Source: Cichorium intybus (taxonomy: Eukaryota > Streptophyta > Magnoliopsida > Asterales > Asteraceae). From it: a stretch of DNA of 64,000 nucleotides. Of the stretch, positions 44,242-57,075 are shown piece after piece. A model generated the notes under the pieces. The model was not told where the DNA came from. It ran no database searches and saw only the letters and a list, made by a program, of their open reading frames with translations. The number at the start of each line of letters is the position of its first letter. Position 1 is the stretch's first letter. The stretch lies in the NCBI GenBank assembly GCA_023525715.1, contig CM042014.1, forward strand, positions 20,562,063 through 20,626,062, in the 5' to 3' direction. The position numbers and the translations under genes were made by a program.

Positions 44242-44360
44242 TTGCTCAGTTAGTGAAGTGTATATTGATTTGATCTCCAAGGGAGTTTAGCGTTCTAATC
44301 GTGAATTACATCTGGATATTTATGTTAATGAAAGATGATTTATGTGTTGGAAATTCTACT
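44242..44360 (+). mobile_element. Decayed tRNA-derived SINE
   Basis: TTGCTCAGTTAG (44242-44253) fits an A box at 10 of 12 positions. CTCCAAGGGAGTTTAGCG and CGTTCTAATCG (about 44290-44301) fit the B-box region of plant SINEs. Ends are not definable. Confidence 0.4.
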
Positions 44361-45161
44361 TTAGTGTATGAAGTTTATATTGAGTAATAAGAAGTCAATT
44401 TCCAGAGTAGGATATAATTAGGGGTGAACTTAGATGGCTGTCATGATTGAAAGATACATGAACGACGGTTCTTTAAATGTAGTAACCAGAATCAGATCTG
44501 ATTATACCAATTCTATCGATATTAGAATCGGTTTTGATACTGCCTATCCGATTTTCAAAAAAAAAAAAAAAAAATCAATTGTACAACCAAATACACAAGA
44601 ACTAAATATGGATGTTTCTAAGTACATCGAACCTTCGACTAAACACGACTTTACCAACTCATAAATACATCTTTATAAAGTTTGAAATCACCAAAATCAA
44701 ACCAATGATGCTTCAGAAACAAATTATCACAAATATCTTGTTATTTACAATCCAGAATCTAAACGTAAACTATTACTTGATGCATGATTAATAAAAGTGC
44801 TCATAAATAAATAAAATAAAATAAGGTCTAATTTCTTTTAAATATTTTATTTGTTTTGTACAATGTGAAAATATAAAATAATTTATTCTGTCTTAAACAA
44901 ACGTAGTGCTAGGGATATAATTGATTTGTCAATAGTCAATCGGTGATGTTTTTTCTATATTAAGATGATATTCAATTCGATGACTAAACTTTCTATTAAA
45001 CAATTACAACGCGATACATAAGCTTTTATAGGATTAAATCAACTATATTTTCCAAAAAGTCAAATTTCATTAAAGTTATTGGAGTCATTTCATATAAAGA
45101 CAAAAGTTGATGAATCATCGCCTATTCGGCTATTCCCCTTTAATTATAGTTGGTTTAGTAA
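44361..45161. other. AT-rich sequence, nothing assignable
   Basis: Includes an A18-type run near 44557 that sits in a 76-codon frame of no recognised family. GGGGTGAAC near 44422 resembles a hAT terminus but has no partner. Confidence 0.4.
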
Positions 45162-45175
45162 TTTGTCACTTTATA

Positions 45176-45420
45176 TACCCATGTGGTTTAGTAATTTGCA
45201 AGATGCCTAGCTTAGCTGGTTGATGTATCAGGGTTATATACTCATGTTGGTGGGAGGTCGTGAGTTCAACTCTGACTGACTCCATGTTGGGGATTTTCCC
45301 GGATTAGGTGGTAAAATGGAGGAGGAAATGGAGGCGATTGGGGCCCGCCCGGGAACGGAATTACCCCTCTAACGTTCCAGAGTACTCATAATCGCCGGTT
45401 AAAAAAAAAAAATTTTTTTT
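45176..45420 (+). mobile_element. tRNA-derived SINE with 14-bp target duplication
   Basis: Perfect A box TAGCTTAGCTGG (45208-45219), B-box-like AGTTCAACTCT (45263-45273), a GC-rich body and an A12 tail (45401-45412) followed by a T run. The 14-mer TTTGTCACTTTATA flanks it (45162-45175, 45421-45434), as expected for LINE-mediated insertion. RNA polymerase III would transcribe it. The exact 5' end is uncertain because about 25 bp before the A box repeat part of the left flank. Confidence 0.82.
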
Positions 45421-45434
45421 TTTGTCACTTTATA

Positions 45435-46673
45435 GGAAAACTAGATCAATATTAATATTTTTATAGAATATAATAATATAATAATAAATATATTATTAAA
45501 ATAATTATATCGTTATTACTAATTTTATATTAACAATTATTATATTAAGTTTATATAAATATTATAATTATTTTAAGAATAATAAAACCATTATTCGGAA
45601 ATTGTACATGAATATAAAAATAAATGATTTGTTATTATTTTAAAATTTTAACATTTTTTATTTTTGTTATTTATGAACGTTATTATTTTTAATTAATTAA
45701 AAACTATATCTTTTGAAATAGTTATAATATTTTTATATGTATGTTAATTGGTGCATATATAAATATATGTTATTAAAAATAACCATCTCATCGTTATTAA
45801 CTTTGAAATAATAATTTTTATACAAAGTTGATATTAAAACATTATAGTTATTTTGAATTATATGATAATGTATACATCTATTAAAACCATATAATCTCAA
45901 CCGTCTCTGAGTTAAATTTGAAATAACTATTAAAAACTTTGCATGATTATAAAAAATATTTTAATTTTTCAGTTAATTTGGCATTACAATTTAAGTTTTG
46001 CATTTAACACTAAACTTAAGTTTTGTATCAATTCATATCAATTCAAATAAATAGTCTTTGGATTTTCTTTAGGTTTAGTTGACATTTTAATTTAAGTCTT
46101 TCTTTTAATGTTGTATCTAGATTATCAAATTACGTATATCGTATCAATAATTCAAAATTTATATATTAGAATGATACTTTTATATATACATAAGCATATC
46201 TAAACTAATAAATTAAGTATGTTATATTAAAATTTAAAGAGTTAGCTTCAAAAGTAGAAAAATAATGAATATGAATATATTAAAAACCAAATTAACTGGT
46301 TTAAGATAATGATTTATCATGAAACAAAATAAAAAACCAACTTTTATTTCTTTTTTCTCAAGAAACCTTACACATGAAATAAAAGAAATGATCAAAATCT
46401 TATTTACTTATAGTTAATATCTTCATGTTTCATATTTTCGTTTACATATATTTTTCATACAACACAAAGAAAATACATTCATTAAACTCACAATCTTCAT
46501 CATATCTTTCCAGAACGCCACATGAATAATAATAATAATAATAACAATTATTGAAACGGGGATTAGCTAGCTTATACAAATTGATATTTCCAAACTCATG
46601 CACACCTCTTTCTCGTTCAATATAAATATTTACACGCCAAAGTAGACTTTGTGTATTCTCATGTCATCTTTTT
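45435..46673. other. AT-rich sequence, nothing assignable
   Basis: Very AT-rich with a short (AAT)n near 46527. No gene seen. Confidence 0.45.
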
Positions 46674-47157
46674 TGTAAATTTTGTTCTCGTGAAATATCC
46701 AGGGGATGAGGGGAATAGGTATTTTGTCCTGTCATGGTTAAATAATATTAAAAATAAGGGAAAGAGATTAAAGGGTTGAGAAAAATTAGCGTTTAGCGGC
46801 GCTATCGTGTAGCAGGACGCGATGGGGATAGTGGTGTTCACAGCACTTAGTGACGCCAACTAGAAGTAGCGTAATAGCAACGCTATGTATTTAAACAGTG
46901 GCGCTAAGGTCATTTAGAGAGAATGGCTTTTAAGCCTTAAGTTGGTAATTTGGCTCAAAAAACGCTAAGTCTATTTCAAAGAGAAAAGGGGACGAAATGT
47001 CGAAGTTCGGTAAGCAAAATTCGAGGGAAGGAACATTATGAGAAGGTTGATACCCTTGCTACACCTTGGAGGTAATTCTGATTGTTATGTCTTAAAAGTT
47101 TGCAAATTGGTAGATAGAGTTGTTGGGTTGTAAATCCCGAGTTACGGTGTGCTTTAG

Positions 47158-49697
47158 TGTAACACCCTAAATATATTTTTTTAATTAACGTTAATTGATT
47201 TTTAGTTGATAAAAAAAAATCGTTTTAGCATGAATATTAAACGTCAACCGTTAGTTACGTTTTTAAAAGAAAATTGGGTAAAGTTTATTTAGAAAGCGAT
47301 TTGAAGAATAACATTTCCGACCGTTACGACGAATAAAAAAATAATAATAATCCAAGGAATTTATTATATGTCAGAGGGGTGAAATGTGTCATTATAGAAA
47401 CTTAAGTTGCAAGACTTATGGAACTTGGGTTCAAAGAAAATTAAGAATGAAAATTGAGGGACCATAATTGTTACTAACTCCTAGCCTAGTTGTATTTTTT
47501 TTAGTGGAGCTGTTGTGCGAGAACTTTCTTTTCCTCTATCCCTCATTTTCTCTTTTGGTTGCTGCTGTCCAACACATGAACTCAGCCCACTTTCTTCTTT
47601 TTCTTCTTCTCCGATCACCATCTTGACTACTACCTCCTCACCTCGTATTGCTGCAGCCGAGAAGTGTTATTCTGAGGATTTCAAATTCGTGAACAAAGGT
47701 GAAGACTTGGGAGGTAATTCCAGATGCTAGTTTCATGAAGTGAAGGAATGAGAAGATAAGAGGTAGGAGAAAATAAGAATTGGAGAACACCTTGATTGTT
47801 CTTTGATTCCCCATAGTAAGTGTCTCAATCTTGTGCTTCTCGTTTCTCATCATCACCACCATCTCCACTGTGGGATGAGTATATGGTTCTTTCCTTGTTG
47901 TTTCCATCTGATCTATGGAGTGCTTTTGATGTCATTTCAGGCCTTAGGGGTCTTATAGAAGGTGTTTATGGGTTAGGGATTGAAAAACCCAATCCTAATG
48001 TGATGTTTTGGAATTTTCGGATTTTCACTGTTTGGACATGTTCATAGAAAAATCATATAAAATCATAGGAGTGTCATTTGGACTTGGAAATGGTGCCCAA
48101 AGTTTCGTGTCTGAGTTGGTTACATTTCATTAGTTTTGATTGAAGCCTGGAAATGCCCCTAACTTGGTTGAAAAGTGCTATTTGCACTGTTTGGTCCAGA
48201 TCTGTCACGAACTAAGTCATCTGTTTTGTGAATACCACTAAAAATCATAAAAAAATCATATGGGGGTGAGGTCAGTGGCATTAGTTCAGGTTGGAAGTCT
48301 AGTTTGTCCTTAGCAAATTTCAGAATCCAGTTCTTAATCCATTTAGAGCGGCTATTATTTCTTTAAGGTGTGGTCCAGCTTGTTGATTGATCACATCAGT
48401 TCACCGGATAAATTCACCGTTAATTATAGATAAATGAAAATGACTTGAGGTCAGGCCCTGTAGTCTTGTATTAGTGTCTAGTTAATGTCATATTTTTCTC
48501 AGAGCCTAATGATGACACTTCCTAGGTTCAAAGTTGCAAACTTTGCAACCTGGTCCAAAATTCAGCATGCTGTCAAGGTCCAAATGTGGGTGAGTCATAG
48601 TTATAACTAAGGATGGTACAAAAGAGTTCTTAACACTTATAAAATGACAAGTATAAGTATGTCATAACTATTAACATTGGTGAATTAAATATAAGAAGTT
48701 AATGGCCTCATGTGTGATGTATGATACAAGTATCTATATATAAAGTAAGGTTAGCTAGTATGCGTTGTAGTAACTTAATATACCTTATAGGAGTATAAGG
48801 TGTGCGGGTTTGAGCTTGGCTGGATTTGCGGAGTTGCTGCACGAATTTCTTCATTGTCGATTCGAGGTGAGTTTCTCACTACATTGTATAGACGTTATAT
48901 GTGCTTTACCGAATTTTGTGTGCTTGTAAGATGTTTGTGGATAGTACCAGGTTGTGTGTATTTTACTAATATTATACCTTCCTGTTATAGTTGTATGTGT
49001 TGGGGTATAGCATGTGGTTAGTACTAGACGTGTCTAGGTCTAGTATGTAGATAGTACGGGCTCGACGAACTGAGCATTATAGGGTGGCTCGACGTACTGA
49101 GCAATATGGAGATGTCCGCAAGATGCACTGAGCAGATACGCATGGCTCGACGTACAGAGTATGTGCGGCTCTGAGTGCTGAGCAGAGTGTTAGAATTACT
49201 GAGCAGATACGTATGACCCAACGTACAGGGTATACGCGGCTCCGACTGAGCAGATACACATGACTCGACGTACAGAGTATGCGTGGCTCAAAATGCTGAG
49301 TAGAAGACTGTAGTTCGGTGTACTGAGTATAGCAGGTTATACGTGATAAATGGTAGTATTTTTCCTGTAGGGGTTAAGTATGTATGATTTATATACTATG
49401 TAGATGTTGGAACTCACTAAGCCGTGTGCTTATCCTTTCCCTATTATATTACTATTTCAGGTTGTACAGGTGGAGACGACGGCTAGGCATGACGTGTACA
49501 CACTGATGCAGCTTCTTTCGAAAATTTGTATTGTGTTGACTTTGTCTTGTTGACTTCCACTGCTGGACCAGTTTGGTATTAAATGTTTTTTTTATAATTA
49601 AAGATTTTGAGATGTGAATGTTTTTAAAATATAATGTGATTTTACTGAAATTGTTTTATTATTTATTTTAAATTGGTTTAAAAACTGGGACGTTACA
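47158..49697 (+). mobile_element. Gypsy-type solo LTR, 2540 bp
   Basis: Starts TGTAACACCCTAAATA and ends CTGGGACGTTACA. Perfect 5-bp duplication TTTAG (47153-47157, 49698-49702). No internal region or second LTR, so it arose by recombination between two LTRs. It has AACTCACTAAGC (49411), TTTCAGGTTG (49456) and, upstream of these, a degenerate tandem array of GGCTCGACGTACTGAGCA-type units (49040-49330). Small frames inside are not genes. Confidence 0.92.
49040..49330 (+). repeat. Degenerate tandem array in the solo LTR
   Basis: About nine diverged units built on CTCGACGTACAGAGTATG and ACTGAGCAGATACGCATG. It occupies the same place in the LTR as the 43-bp array in the gypsy LTRs. Confidence 0.8.
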
Positions 49698-50519
49698 TTT
49701 AGCATGGTCCTTATTAGAGTATTAACCGAAATGATGGTAAAAACGAGTTGTGTAGTGATTTGGACCATAACAGACATAAACATGTCAACGGTTCGTCATT
49801 AGTGGCGCTATCATGGAATGTTAGCGACACTATGGATGAAAATCATGGATAGCGACTCTATCCTTGGTGATAGAGGCGCTATGCCTCCTGGTCAGTAGCA
49901 AATGTCAGTTTATCCATGGGGTTATCGGTGGTTACCTCAATGGTTAAGAATGGATGTTTGTTTGATAATTAGCAGTGCCTAGAGCTATGAGAATGAGGAA
50001 TCTAGCTCAAGTTGAAAGGATAATATTACACATCATTCAGGTGAGTAGTATGAGTAGTATCTGGTACTTGAGTAAAGATATACTTTGTTGTCTGTTGGCA
50101 TATATATTATGTTGTATGTTGTTGTGACAGATTGGTCGGATGATTCTGTTAACCATAGTTGCTATCAATTGGATTGATTACATAATTGATTAATGACAAT
50201 TGAGCAGCTGTTGATATAATCATATAGTCGAGTTGACGAGTTGTTAGCCATATTGATATAATTGTGATGGTTATTACAGCTGAGAACAACTACTAGTCGA
50301 ATGAATGCATATGAATGATTATGGTTGTGTTGATGAGCAGTCTTGGTCGTAGAGCCTATCGCGAGGTCGATAGTTTATAGTAACTAAATGTTGTTCATGT
50401 AGCTAATTTAATTAGCAGATTATAATTGAGAATGGGAGACATGTCCTTGCTGATATAATTAGCAAGACGAATGAAGGGAACGTATACTGAAAGACCAACG
50501 TTGATTATGTGTGAGATTG

Positions 50520-50522
<3 letters not shown>

Positions 50523-50592
<70 letters not shown>
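50523..50592. repeat. (TA)n microsatellite
   Basis: About 35 TA units inside the outer LTR. Confidence 0.98.
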
Positions 50593-50596
<4 letters not shown>

Positions 50597-50922
50597 ATAC
50601 GTATTATGATAATGCCTAACAGGGAGATTACTCACTAAGCTTTTATAAGATTACCAATGGTTGTGTGTTGTTTTGCAGGTATCTGCAGTGTGGTGGAAGG
50701 CGGGTGACTAAGAGAGAGATGACCTAGAACATGTCTCTTAGTAGCAGACATTGCATTTTGATAACTATAATGCCCGGCTTGGTACATGAGGACTTGTGTA
50801 TGTATTTTATCTTGATAACACCTTGTATACAGTGATTTAAATACTAGTATACCCATTCGTGTTATATTATAGTTTTTAAAGTTATGGGTATATCTTGTAT
50901 GAAAACCGGGTGTTACATTTCT

Positions 50923-51652
50923 ACCTATTATAATTCTCCAAGTTTTAGCAACATGATCTATGTATATTAAATATATGTATCTCTATTAACAAATTAGGTG
51001 TCATGAGTATGAATTTAGTAATATAAGTTAAAAAATGTAGTGATTGATTGGTTGAAAACGGAGGAGTTTTAGTATTTTAAAATAAATTATCCACCCATTC
51101 AAGTATTTTTTTTTATCAAATTAATATAGTTTAAGATATAATTTTCAAAAACTCTTGTATGTGAACATGATTGTAATTAAGAAAATGCAACAAACTCATA
51201 ATTAACAAAAACTTAACATAGTCCAAACCAACCTTACACACACGTTACATAAACCAGAGTTTAGATCACAAATACAGTATTCGAATAAACATCTAGATTT
51301 GTAAACATCGTATTCGTGTTGGAACGTTAAAGATTACTGTACTGCGTGTGTAAAACAAATGAACCATTTTACACAAGAAGCCATTACGGTAAGTTTTGTA
51401 ACATATTGATCATATTAGATTGCAAAAAATAAAGTAAATCACAAAAGAAACCCAAAAATCGTCTGGATTTTCAAGCTAATAGAAGTGGGCCTGGTCTTTC
51501 TTGTTGAATCATGGCTCATGCTCCAGGCCGAAGGCTCTATCCTATATTCCTATTAGACTCAAAATTGACATGGAAAATTTATTCGTTTTTCTTATTTTTG
51601 TAAAAATGTTTTAATTATAACGGATCTGTTAAGCCCAATTATGACACTCACC
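50923..51652. other. Sequence between LTR and hAT element
   Basis: AT-rich; no gene seen. Confidence 0.45.
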
Positions 51653-52160
51653 TAGAGGTGCATATATACCGGTTATAACCGGTTTCGGTTATTTTCATAA
51701 CCGGTTTTCTGAATAACCGGTTCTCAATAGACCGGTTTCGGTTTAAACCGGACCGGTTTTGGCCGGTTTTTTGTAGTTGGAAGGTATAACCGGTTCCGGT
51801 TCCGATTAAAACCGGTTTTTAAATAACCGGTTCCGGTTAAACCGATTTTCATGTTTTTAATCTTTAAAAATACTACAAAAATACTAAAAAAATACATAAA
51901 AGTTTATATTGTCTTTAGTTAGGATATAAATTAAGAAACAACATTGTTTGAACTTAAATGACATTGATTGAACTTCAAATGAAAAAAACAAACGTCGACG
52001 ACGAATTACGTAAATATTAAAAACTATGAATTATAGTTTTCGAATAACCTAGGTTCAACATTGAATAACCTAGGTCAATCTCCAACACATTACATAAACT
52101 AGGAATTATAGTATTCATCTAGAAATAGCAATGTTTTAAACTTGAAATTACATAAACGTC

Positions 52161-52194
<34 letters not shown>
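52161..52194. repeat. (AAT)n microsatellite
   Basis: About 11 units, between the left end and the transposase 3' end. Confidence 0.97.
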
Positions 52195-52252
52195 GGAATT
52201 ATAGTCTTCAACTTTTTCGTCTTCAAATCTTCAACCATCGCCCAAGCTTTTA

Positions 52253-54745
52253 ATCTGAAAATTCTTCAATCTCACCCTCATCAACTTCGGTCGTTGGAGG
52301 TGATATCTCCATTGCAACTTCTTCTTGGTGGATATACTCTTCCACCGGTGGTAAAAGTTCTCCTTCAAGCGAAACGTAATGTTGTATCCTTTCGACGCCA
52401 TCCAAATAGTCCTTCAAGCAAAAACATACTTCCATCGATTCGGCCGTGAGTTTGGACATTCGTTTCGTGATGACCCTGCCACTAAAAGAAAAAGCAGATT
52501 TCGAAGCTACCGTGGAAGCTTGGACGGTTAGTAAATCGCGGGCCATGGCGGTTAGAATCGGAAATTGCGGTTCCTTTTCTTTCCACCAAGCCAAAATGTC
52601 AAAGTTTTGAAATTCTTCGACGGTAAATTGGGCTAAAAAGTTTGAAGCCATATAATTGCCCAATTCGCTACTTGGGGCGGAAGTACGTTGGCGTTTTGTG
52701 GCGTCCTCAATCAAAGTGTTATAAAGATTTATGTTAACGTTTCTTCCCGATGAAGATGAAGCGGCCATACCTCTCCGAATATGATCAATTAATGTTCAAA
52801 TAATTTTTTAAAAGACTCATTGAAATTAAAATTTTGATTTTGAACGAAATTTGGTTCGAAGTCACTTAAACCCAAGTTTTCATAAATTTGTCACATTAAA
52901 ATGTTTACACCACCCACATTTATAGTCGGGTTTAGGGCGGCGACACATGTGAAGACTAAAGGCAATTCCCGAAAATATTTTAAAATTTTGCTTTTCATAG
53001 CAATAACCATATTTTGAAACATTGTTATCGAAGAAAACTCGAAATTTGCCATTTTTTCCGTCATAAGAAAATTTTGATTTAAAATCAACGGACTCGTAGG
53101 ATAGTAAACGCCCGACAACAAAGTTGTTGCCTCTTTGAAAACTTGTAGAAAACATGTTAGTTCATGAAGCAAATTCCAATCCGATTCGGGGATTGAAGCC
53201 GATCGACGTTTTTCAACAAGTATTTCGTTAAAAGCATTAAGTGTGAGTTTTTGACATAAAATGCTTTCAAACATAAAATGTGTTGAGTTCCATCTTGTGG
53301 GTGTGTCAAAGTTAAGGCCTAAACATTGTTCGTTACATTGTGCACAAAAATACCGGTAATTTGCTTATCGTTGGTTACTTGTGCCGTAGATTGTGTTTAA
53401 AAGATTTTTAAATTTCGTACGTAAATCATCACAAACTTGAAGCCCGGCTTGCACACTTATATTGATAATATGTGCAACACATCGGGTATGAAAAAAGTCG
53501 CCATCTAAAATTGGTTTTAGTCTTAATTTCATTCGATTGATGGCGTTTGTGTTGTTTGACGCGTTATCGAGGGACATAGAAAATAGTTTATCATCTATTT
53601 TATACTAGTTGTAAGACCCGTGTATTACACGGGATGATACAAAAAAATATTAATTAAGAATATCTAAACAATAATAGTTTTACATAAGAAATTTGTTTGT
53701 GTATCGTGACATATTGCTTTTGATTTTTACTATTACCACTTTGTATTTTGATAAATATAAATTGATTATGAGAATGTCACCGGTACTAAAATCAAATTCA
53801 CTATTATGATTGGAATCGTTCTTCAAAATATTATGACGTCAATTGTCTCTATTGTCTCCCAAATCATTCTACACATTAAAAAAATAATATTATATTAAAA
53901 AACAATTAATTTTGAAATTGAATGATAACAATTAATTTTAAAATTGAATGATAATTAAACCGATCATTAATGAGTTAGAAACGTTTCAAACCAATTTAGT
54001 TTTTTTAAGAAATTTAAAATTATGAGAAAATGACATGTGGCAAATTCAATGAGGAGATGACATGTGGCTTTGAGTTACTTATTTATTAGGATAAGATTCC
54101 GCCATAACGTCCAATAAAAATTTTAATAAATTAGCACCGGTAGTGGATAACCAAATAATTTAAAATCTATTGTCCGTTTCATCATTAGCCAACTATCGGG
54201 ATGAAACCAATGAGCGGTAACGGCTAAATAGGAATTTGCATTTCTGTGGGAGGGGGGCGGTCCAAACGTCACAAGTTAGCGAAATCGAATTTTTGTAGTT
54301 TGCAAATCCTACAATTATTTCGGATTTCGCTTTGGCCCAAAGTGCAATAGCATCACGTCGAAGAGTAGTACGATTTACAGCGGTGTATCGAGGTTGAAGT
54401 TTCGTTTTGATGATTTGCATAAGCCGCGGGTTTTCGAAGTGGTCAAATAGAAGTGCTTCATGGATGACAAACTTGGCAAACGCTTCTCTTACGACATCGT
54501 TGTCGTAAACAAATAAAGCGCCGTCCGGTCCAATTGTAGTTTGCGTCGGATCCGTACTAGTTTGTTTGACCGATTTGCAACCGCTATCTCTATGTGAACG
54601 CAACGTTGAGTTGCTCGTGGACGAATAGAACTTCCCACATTTCTTGCACCGAGCTTTTTTCGCACCATCTCTCATTATACAATAATCGAAATTCGACCAA
54701 ACATCGGCGGACCGCGTTGTGGTTTTGACTTCCGCTAATCATCGT
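52253..54745 (-). pseudogene. hAT transposase (BED finger, hATC dimerisation domain)
   Basis: Minus strand. N-terminal BED zinc finger: ADVWSNF, then RCKKCGKFY and LRSHRDSGC. Next NPRLMQIIKTKLQPRYTAVN and SLTCDVWTAP, which begins the RNase-H-like catalytic core. Downstream of a Helitron it resumes with KLFSMSLDNASNNTNAI and FFHTRCVAHIINISVQAGL. The C-terminal part has ILAWWKEKEPQFPILTAMAR then LLTVQASTVASKSAFS, the hAT dimerisation signature, and ends with an acidic tail. At least three frameshifts are visible: near 54243-54250 (C run on the coding strand), near 54140, and near 53365. The start is also frame-shifted. The last frame, 52253-52768, is the best kept. It cannot make an active enzyme. 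Confidence 0.9.
53605..54096 (-). mobile_element. Short Helitron, copy 2, inside the hAT transposase
   Basis: 492 bp on the minus strand. 5' end TCTTATCCTAATAAATAA; 3' end hairpin CCCGTGTAATACACGGG, then TCTTACAA and CTAG before host T; host 5' base A. Removing it joins the two transposase parts in the expected domain order. Same family as 40266-40756. Confidence 0.93.
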
Positions 54746-55208
54746 TGGTATAGTTTCGTGTTATGCCGGAAGTACCAACGGAAGCGGAACCGGAAGCGGA
54801 AGATGAAGTCATCTTGAAATTGTTAGAAAATAGGTCGGGAATGCGAAAAACGTCGAGAAATTTGAGCGTTTTTTGCGGGGTATTGAAACCAAATGATCCA
54901 ACATCTATTTATACTAACATATTAGGGGTAAAATGGGTATTTTGGGCTTTTAAACGGCTACATTTCGCACACAAGAGACCAAAAATTCAAAAAAAAACCC
55001 GTTTTTCAACAGTCAGACGCAAAAAACCGGAAAAAACCGGTTATTTCCGGTTAAAAAAAATCGGTTAAAAAACCGGGGTCAAAAAACCGGATGGCGCAAG
55101 GAAGGAAAACCGGTTCATTAACCGGCGGTTCGGTTTAATCGGGACTGGTTCTAGGATAACCGGTTATTGAAAAAACCGGTTCGTTTTTTTTAAATGTTAA
55201 AAAATAAT

Positions 55209-55680
55209 GGGAATTTTGTTTATATTATTATAAACCTTTATGATTACGTATATATTCTTATAAAATTTGAAATTACGTATATATATTCTTACAAACCTAA
55301 AAAATCACATATATACCCAAAAGATTAATTTAATAATAATTACTCTTTAAAAAAAATTAAAAATAGTTTTTAAAATAGATTATACCCAAGTTATTAAAAT
55401 ACCCCTATGAGATCCTTCCATAACTGACAACTCCTTCACGTTTAAACAATTGATCACTACAAATTCAGTTATGATCGCATATTACATATCGAATGATAAC
55501 AAATTTTAAGGACTCATATGTTTAGAAAATTTTGGACAATGGTTGTATGGTAATGTCACAAATTAATTAGTTTTTTAAAACTATAAAAATAGAATTAAAA
55601 ATAGTTTTTAAAATGTCAAAATGATTAATTGTTATTAAATTAATCTTTTGGGTATATATGTGATTTTTTAGGGTTTGTAA

Positions 55681-55759
<79 letters not shown>

Positions 55760-55828
55760 ATTTCAAATTTTATAAAGATATATAAGTAGTTATAGAGGTT
55801 TGTAAGGATGTAAACGAAATTCTCCCCC
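55209..55828. mobile_element. Mutator-like MITE, copy 2, with (TA)n in one arm
   Basis: About 620 bp. Left end GGGAATTTTGTTTATATTAT; reversed right end GGGGGAGAATTTCGTTTACA. Long inverted repeats match those of 8454-9078. Flanks AAAAATAAT and AAAAGTATT agree at 7 of 9, an eroded 9-bp duplication. A TA word of the right arm has grown into (TA)n. Confidence 0.83.
55683..55756. repeat. (TA)n inside a Mutator-type MITE arm
   Basis: About 37 TA units where the other copy has only ATATATATG. Confidence 0.97.
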
Positions 55829-57067
55829 AAAAGTATTTATAGTTGCAGTTTGTCAATTTCTATGGAATATGACTTCGTGTGTTTTTTATTTTTATAAATT
55901 TTATCTGAGGTATTTTGAGAGAATGTTGTTGTTACAATTATTATTGAACGTATTTTTCAATTTGTTGTTTATGTTTGAAACACATATTCTTACTTGAAAT
56001 TTATAAATAAACTTTTTATAATAAATAAGTAATATCTTATAACAATAAATTTTTACAATACTAAATGACTAACCTCGAACCCTTGGCCTTGATCATACCA
56101 TTTGGGCTACTCGGTCCATTGTAAAATTAGGTAATGTCGGAATTTGGGTTTGTCATTTAGAACTAAATACTTGATGATCCGGTCCAGACTCCAGAATCTA
56201 ACTGCCCAGGCCGATTAGGGACTAAAGGTTTCTTCAAATTAATAATTTCCTAACCATTTTAAAAGAATGTTCTTTCAATAAGTAATAAAATTAATATTAA
56301 TTATTAAAAAGCATAATAATCATATAATTTATTTATGTTTTTTTATTTGTACCATTACATATCTATCAAAATGATATAAATTTCAAATATGATGTAGGGA
56401 TTGTGTCAACATGCTCATGTTCCGACAAAATATTTTGTTTAGCCAATTCATATCATATAAATTCTTAAAAGAAGTCATTACCCGGATAAATTCAATTAGA
56501 AGGTTTTATAAAACGTTTTAAATACATGAATATAAATAATTAACAATGAAGAAATATTGGAAAAGCATTTCCAATTGGAGAAGATTCATAAATATTAGTT
56601 ATGTTTAATAAAATATTTAGAAGCTAATGTAACAAATAGAAATTTCTTTAGAAGTTGAACATTATGATCTTCTAGGTGGTAAGAGTAACTCAAAAAACTC
56701 AACAATTCTAATGGTAATAAACTAAGAGAGTGTTTGGTTTGTAGAATTTGGAAGGATTTCTCAACATTTGGAATTGAAATTCCTCCAAATCCCTTGTTTT
56801 GGTTTAAAAAAAGAGAGAGATTTCAAATTATATGATTATCTTGAAAACCTTTGTTTATAGCATTTCATAAATCGTTTATGAGACAAAGGGTTTTGAAATA
56901 TGTCAAGCTTTTGATGATAAAGTTGTTTTTACAAATATACCCTCCATTTTCCCTGAATTCAAACCTATTCCATCTAGGCTTCTAAAGTTCTCATCGCTTT
57001 CTTTTCTTTCATTGCCACCGCCTTTGTTATACACCTTTGTCTCTGTTTGTGTCTATCCCAATGTTTC
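55829..57067. other. AT-rich sequence, nothing assignable
   Basis: GAGTGTTTGGTTTGTAGAAT near 56727 resembles a Tourist or hAT terminus, but I found no partner. No gene seen. Confidence 0.4.
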
Positions 57068-57075
57068 TTCAGAAC

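Larger units (their letters stand above)
46674..50917 (+). mobile_element. Outer LTR, probably solo, holding a nested solo LTR
   Basis: Starts TGTAAATTTTGTTC and ends ACCGGGTGTTACA (50917). Flanks are TTTTT and TTTCT (4 of 5). It contains TACTCACTAAGC (50629) and TTTTGCAGGT (50671), in the same order and position as in the gypsy LTR. Matching GGCGCTAT words occur on both sides of the inner insertion. Without the inner LTR it is about 1.7 kb. No primer site follows 50917, so it appears solo. The 5' border is tentative. Confidence 0.55.
51653..55195 (-). mobile_element. hAT transposon, disabled, right terminus not found
   Basis: Left end TAGAGGTGCATATATACCGG, then about 180 bp packed with AACCGGTT words. 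A similar AACCGG-rich block lies at 55020-55190. A BED/hATC transposase gene lies between, on the minus strand. Subterminal arrays of short words are typical of hAT transposase binding. The matching right end (…GCACCTCTA) is missing, perhaps removed near the Mutator-type MITE at 55209. Confidence 0.8.

Noticed and set aside
44434..44664. 76-codon frame with a Lys run
   Set aside because: The Lys run comes from an A homopolymer and the rest matches nothing; no supporting signals.
47515..48047. Frames suggesting a gene with less AT-rich sequence
   Set aside because: They lie entirely inside the solo LTR with TTTAG duplications and have no domain.
49040..49330. Tandem palindromic-like units resembling regulatory operators
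   Set aside because: They are a degenerate tandem array within a solo LTR.
54763..55068. 101-codon plus-strand frame
   Set aside because: It starts in the hAT leader and runs through the AACCGG subterminal array; not a gene.
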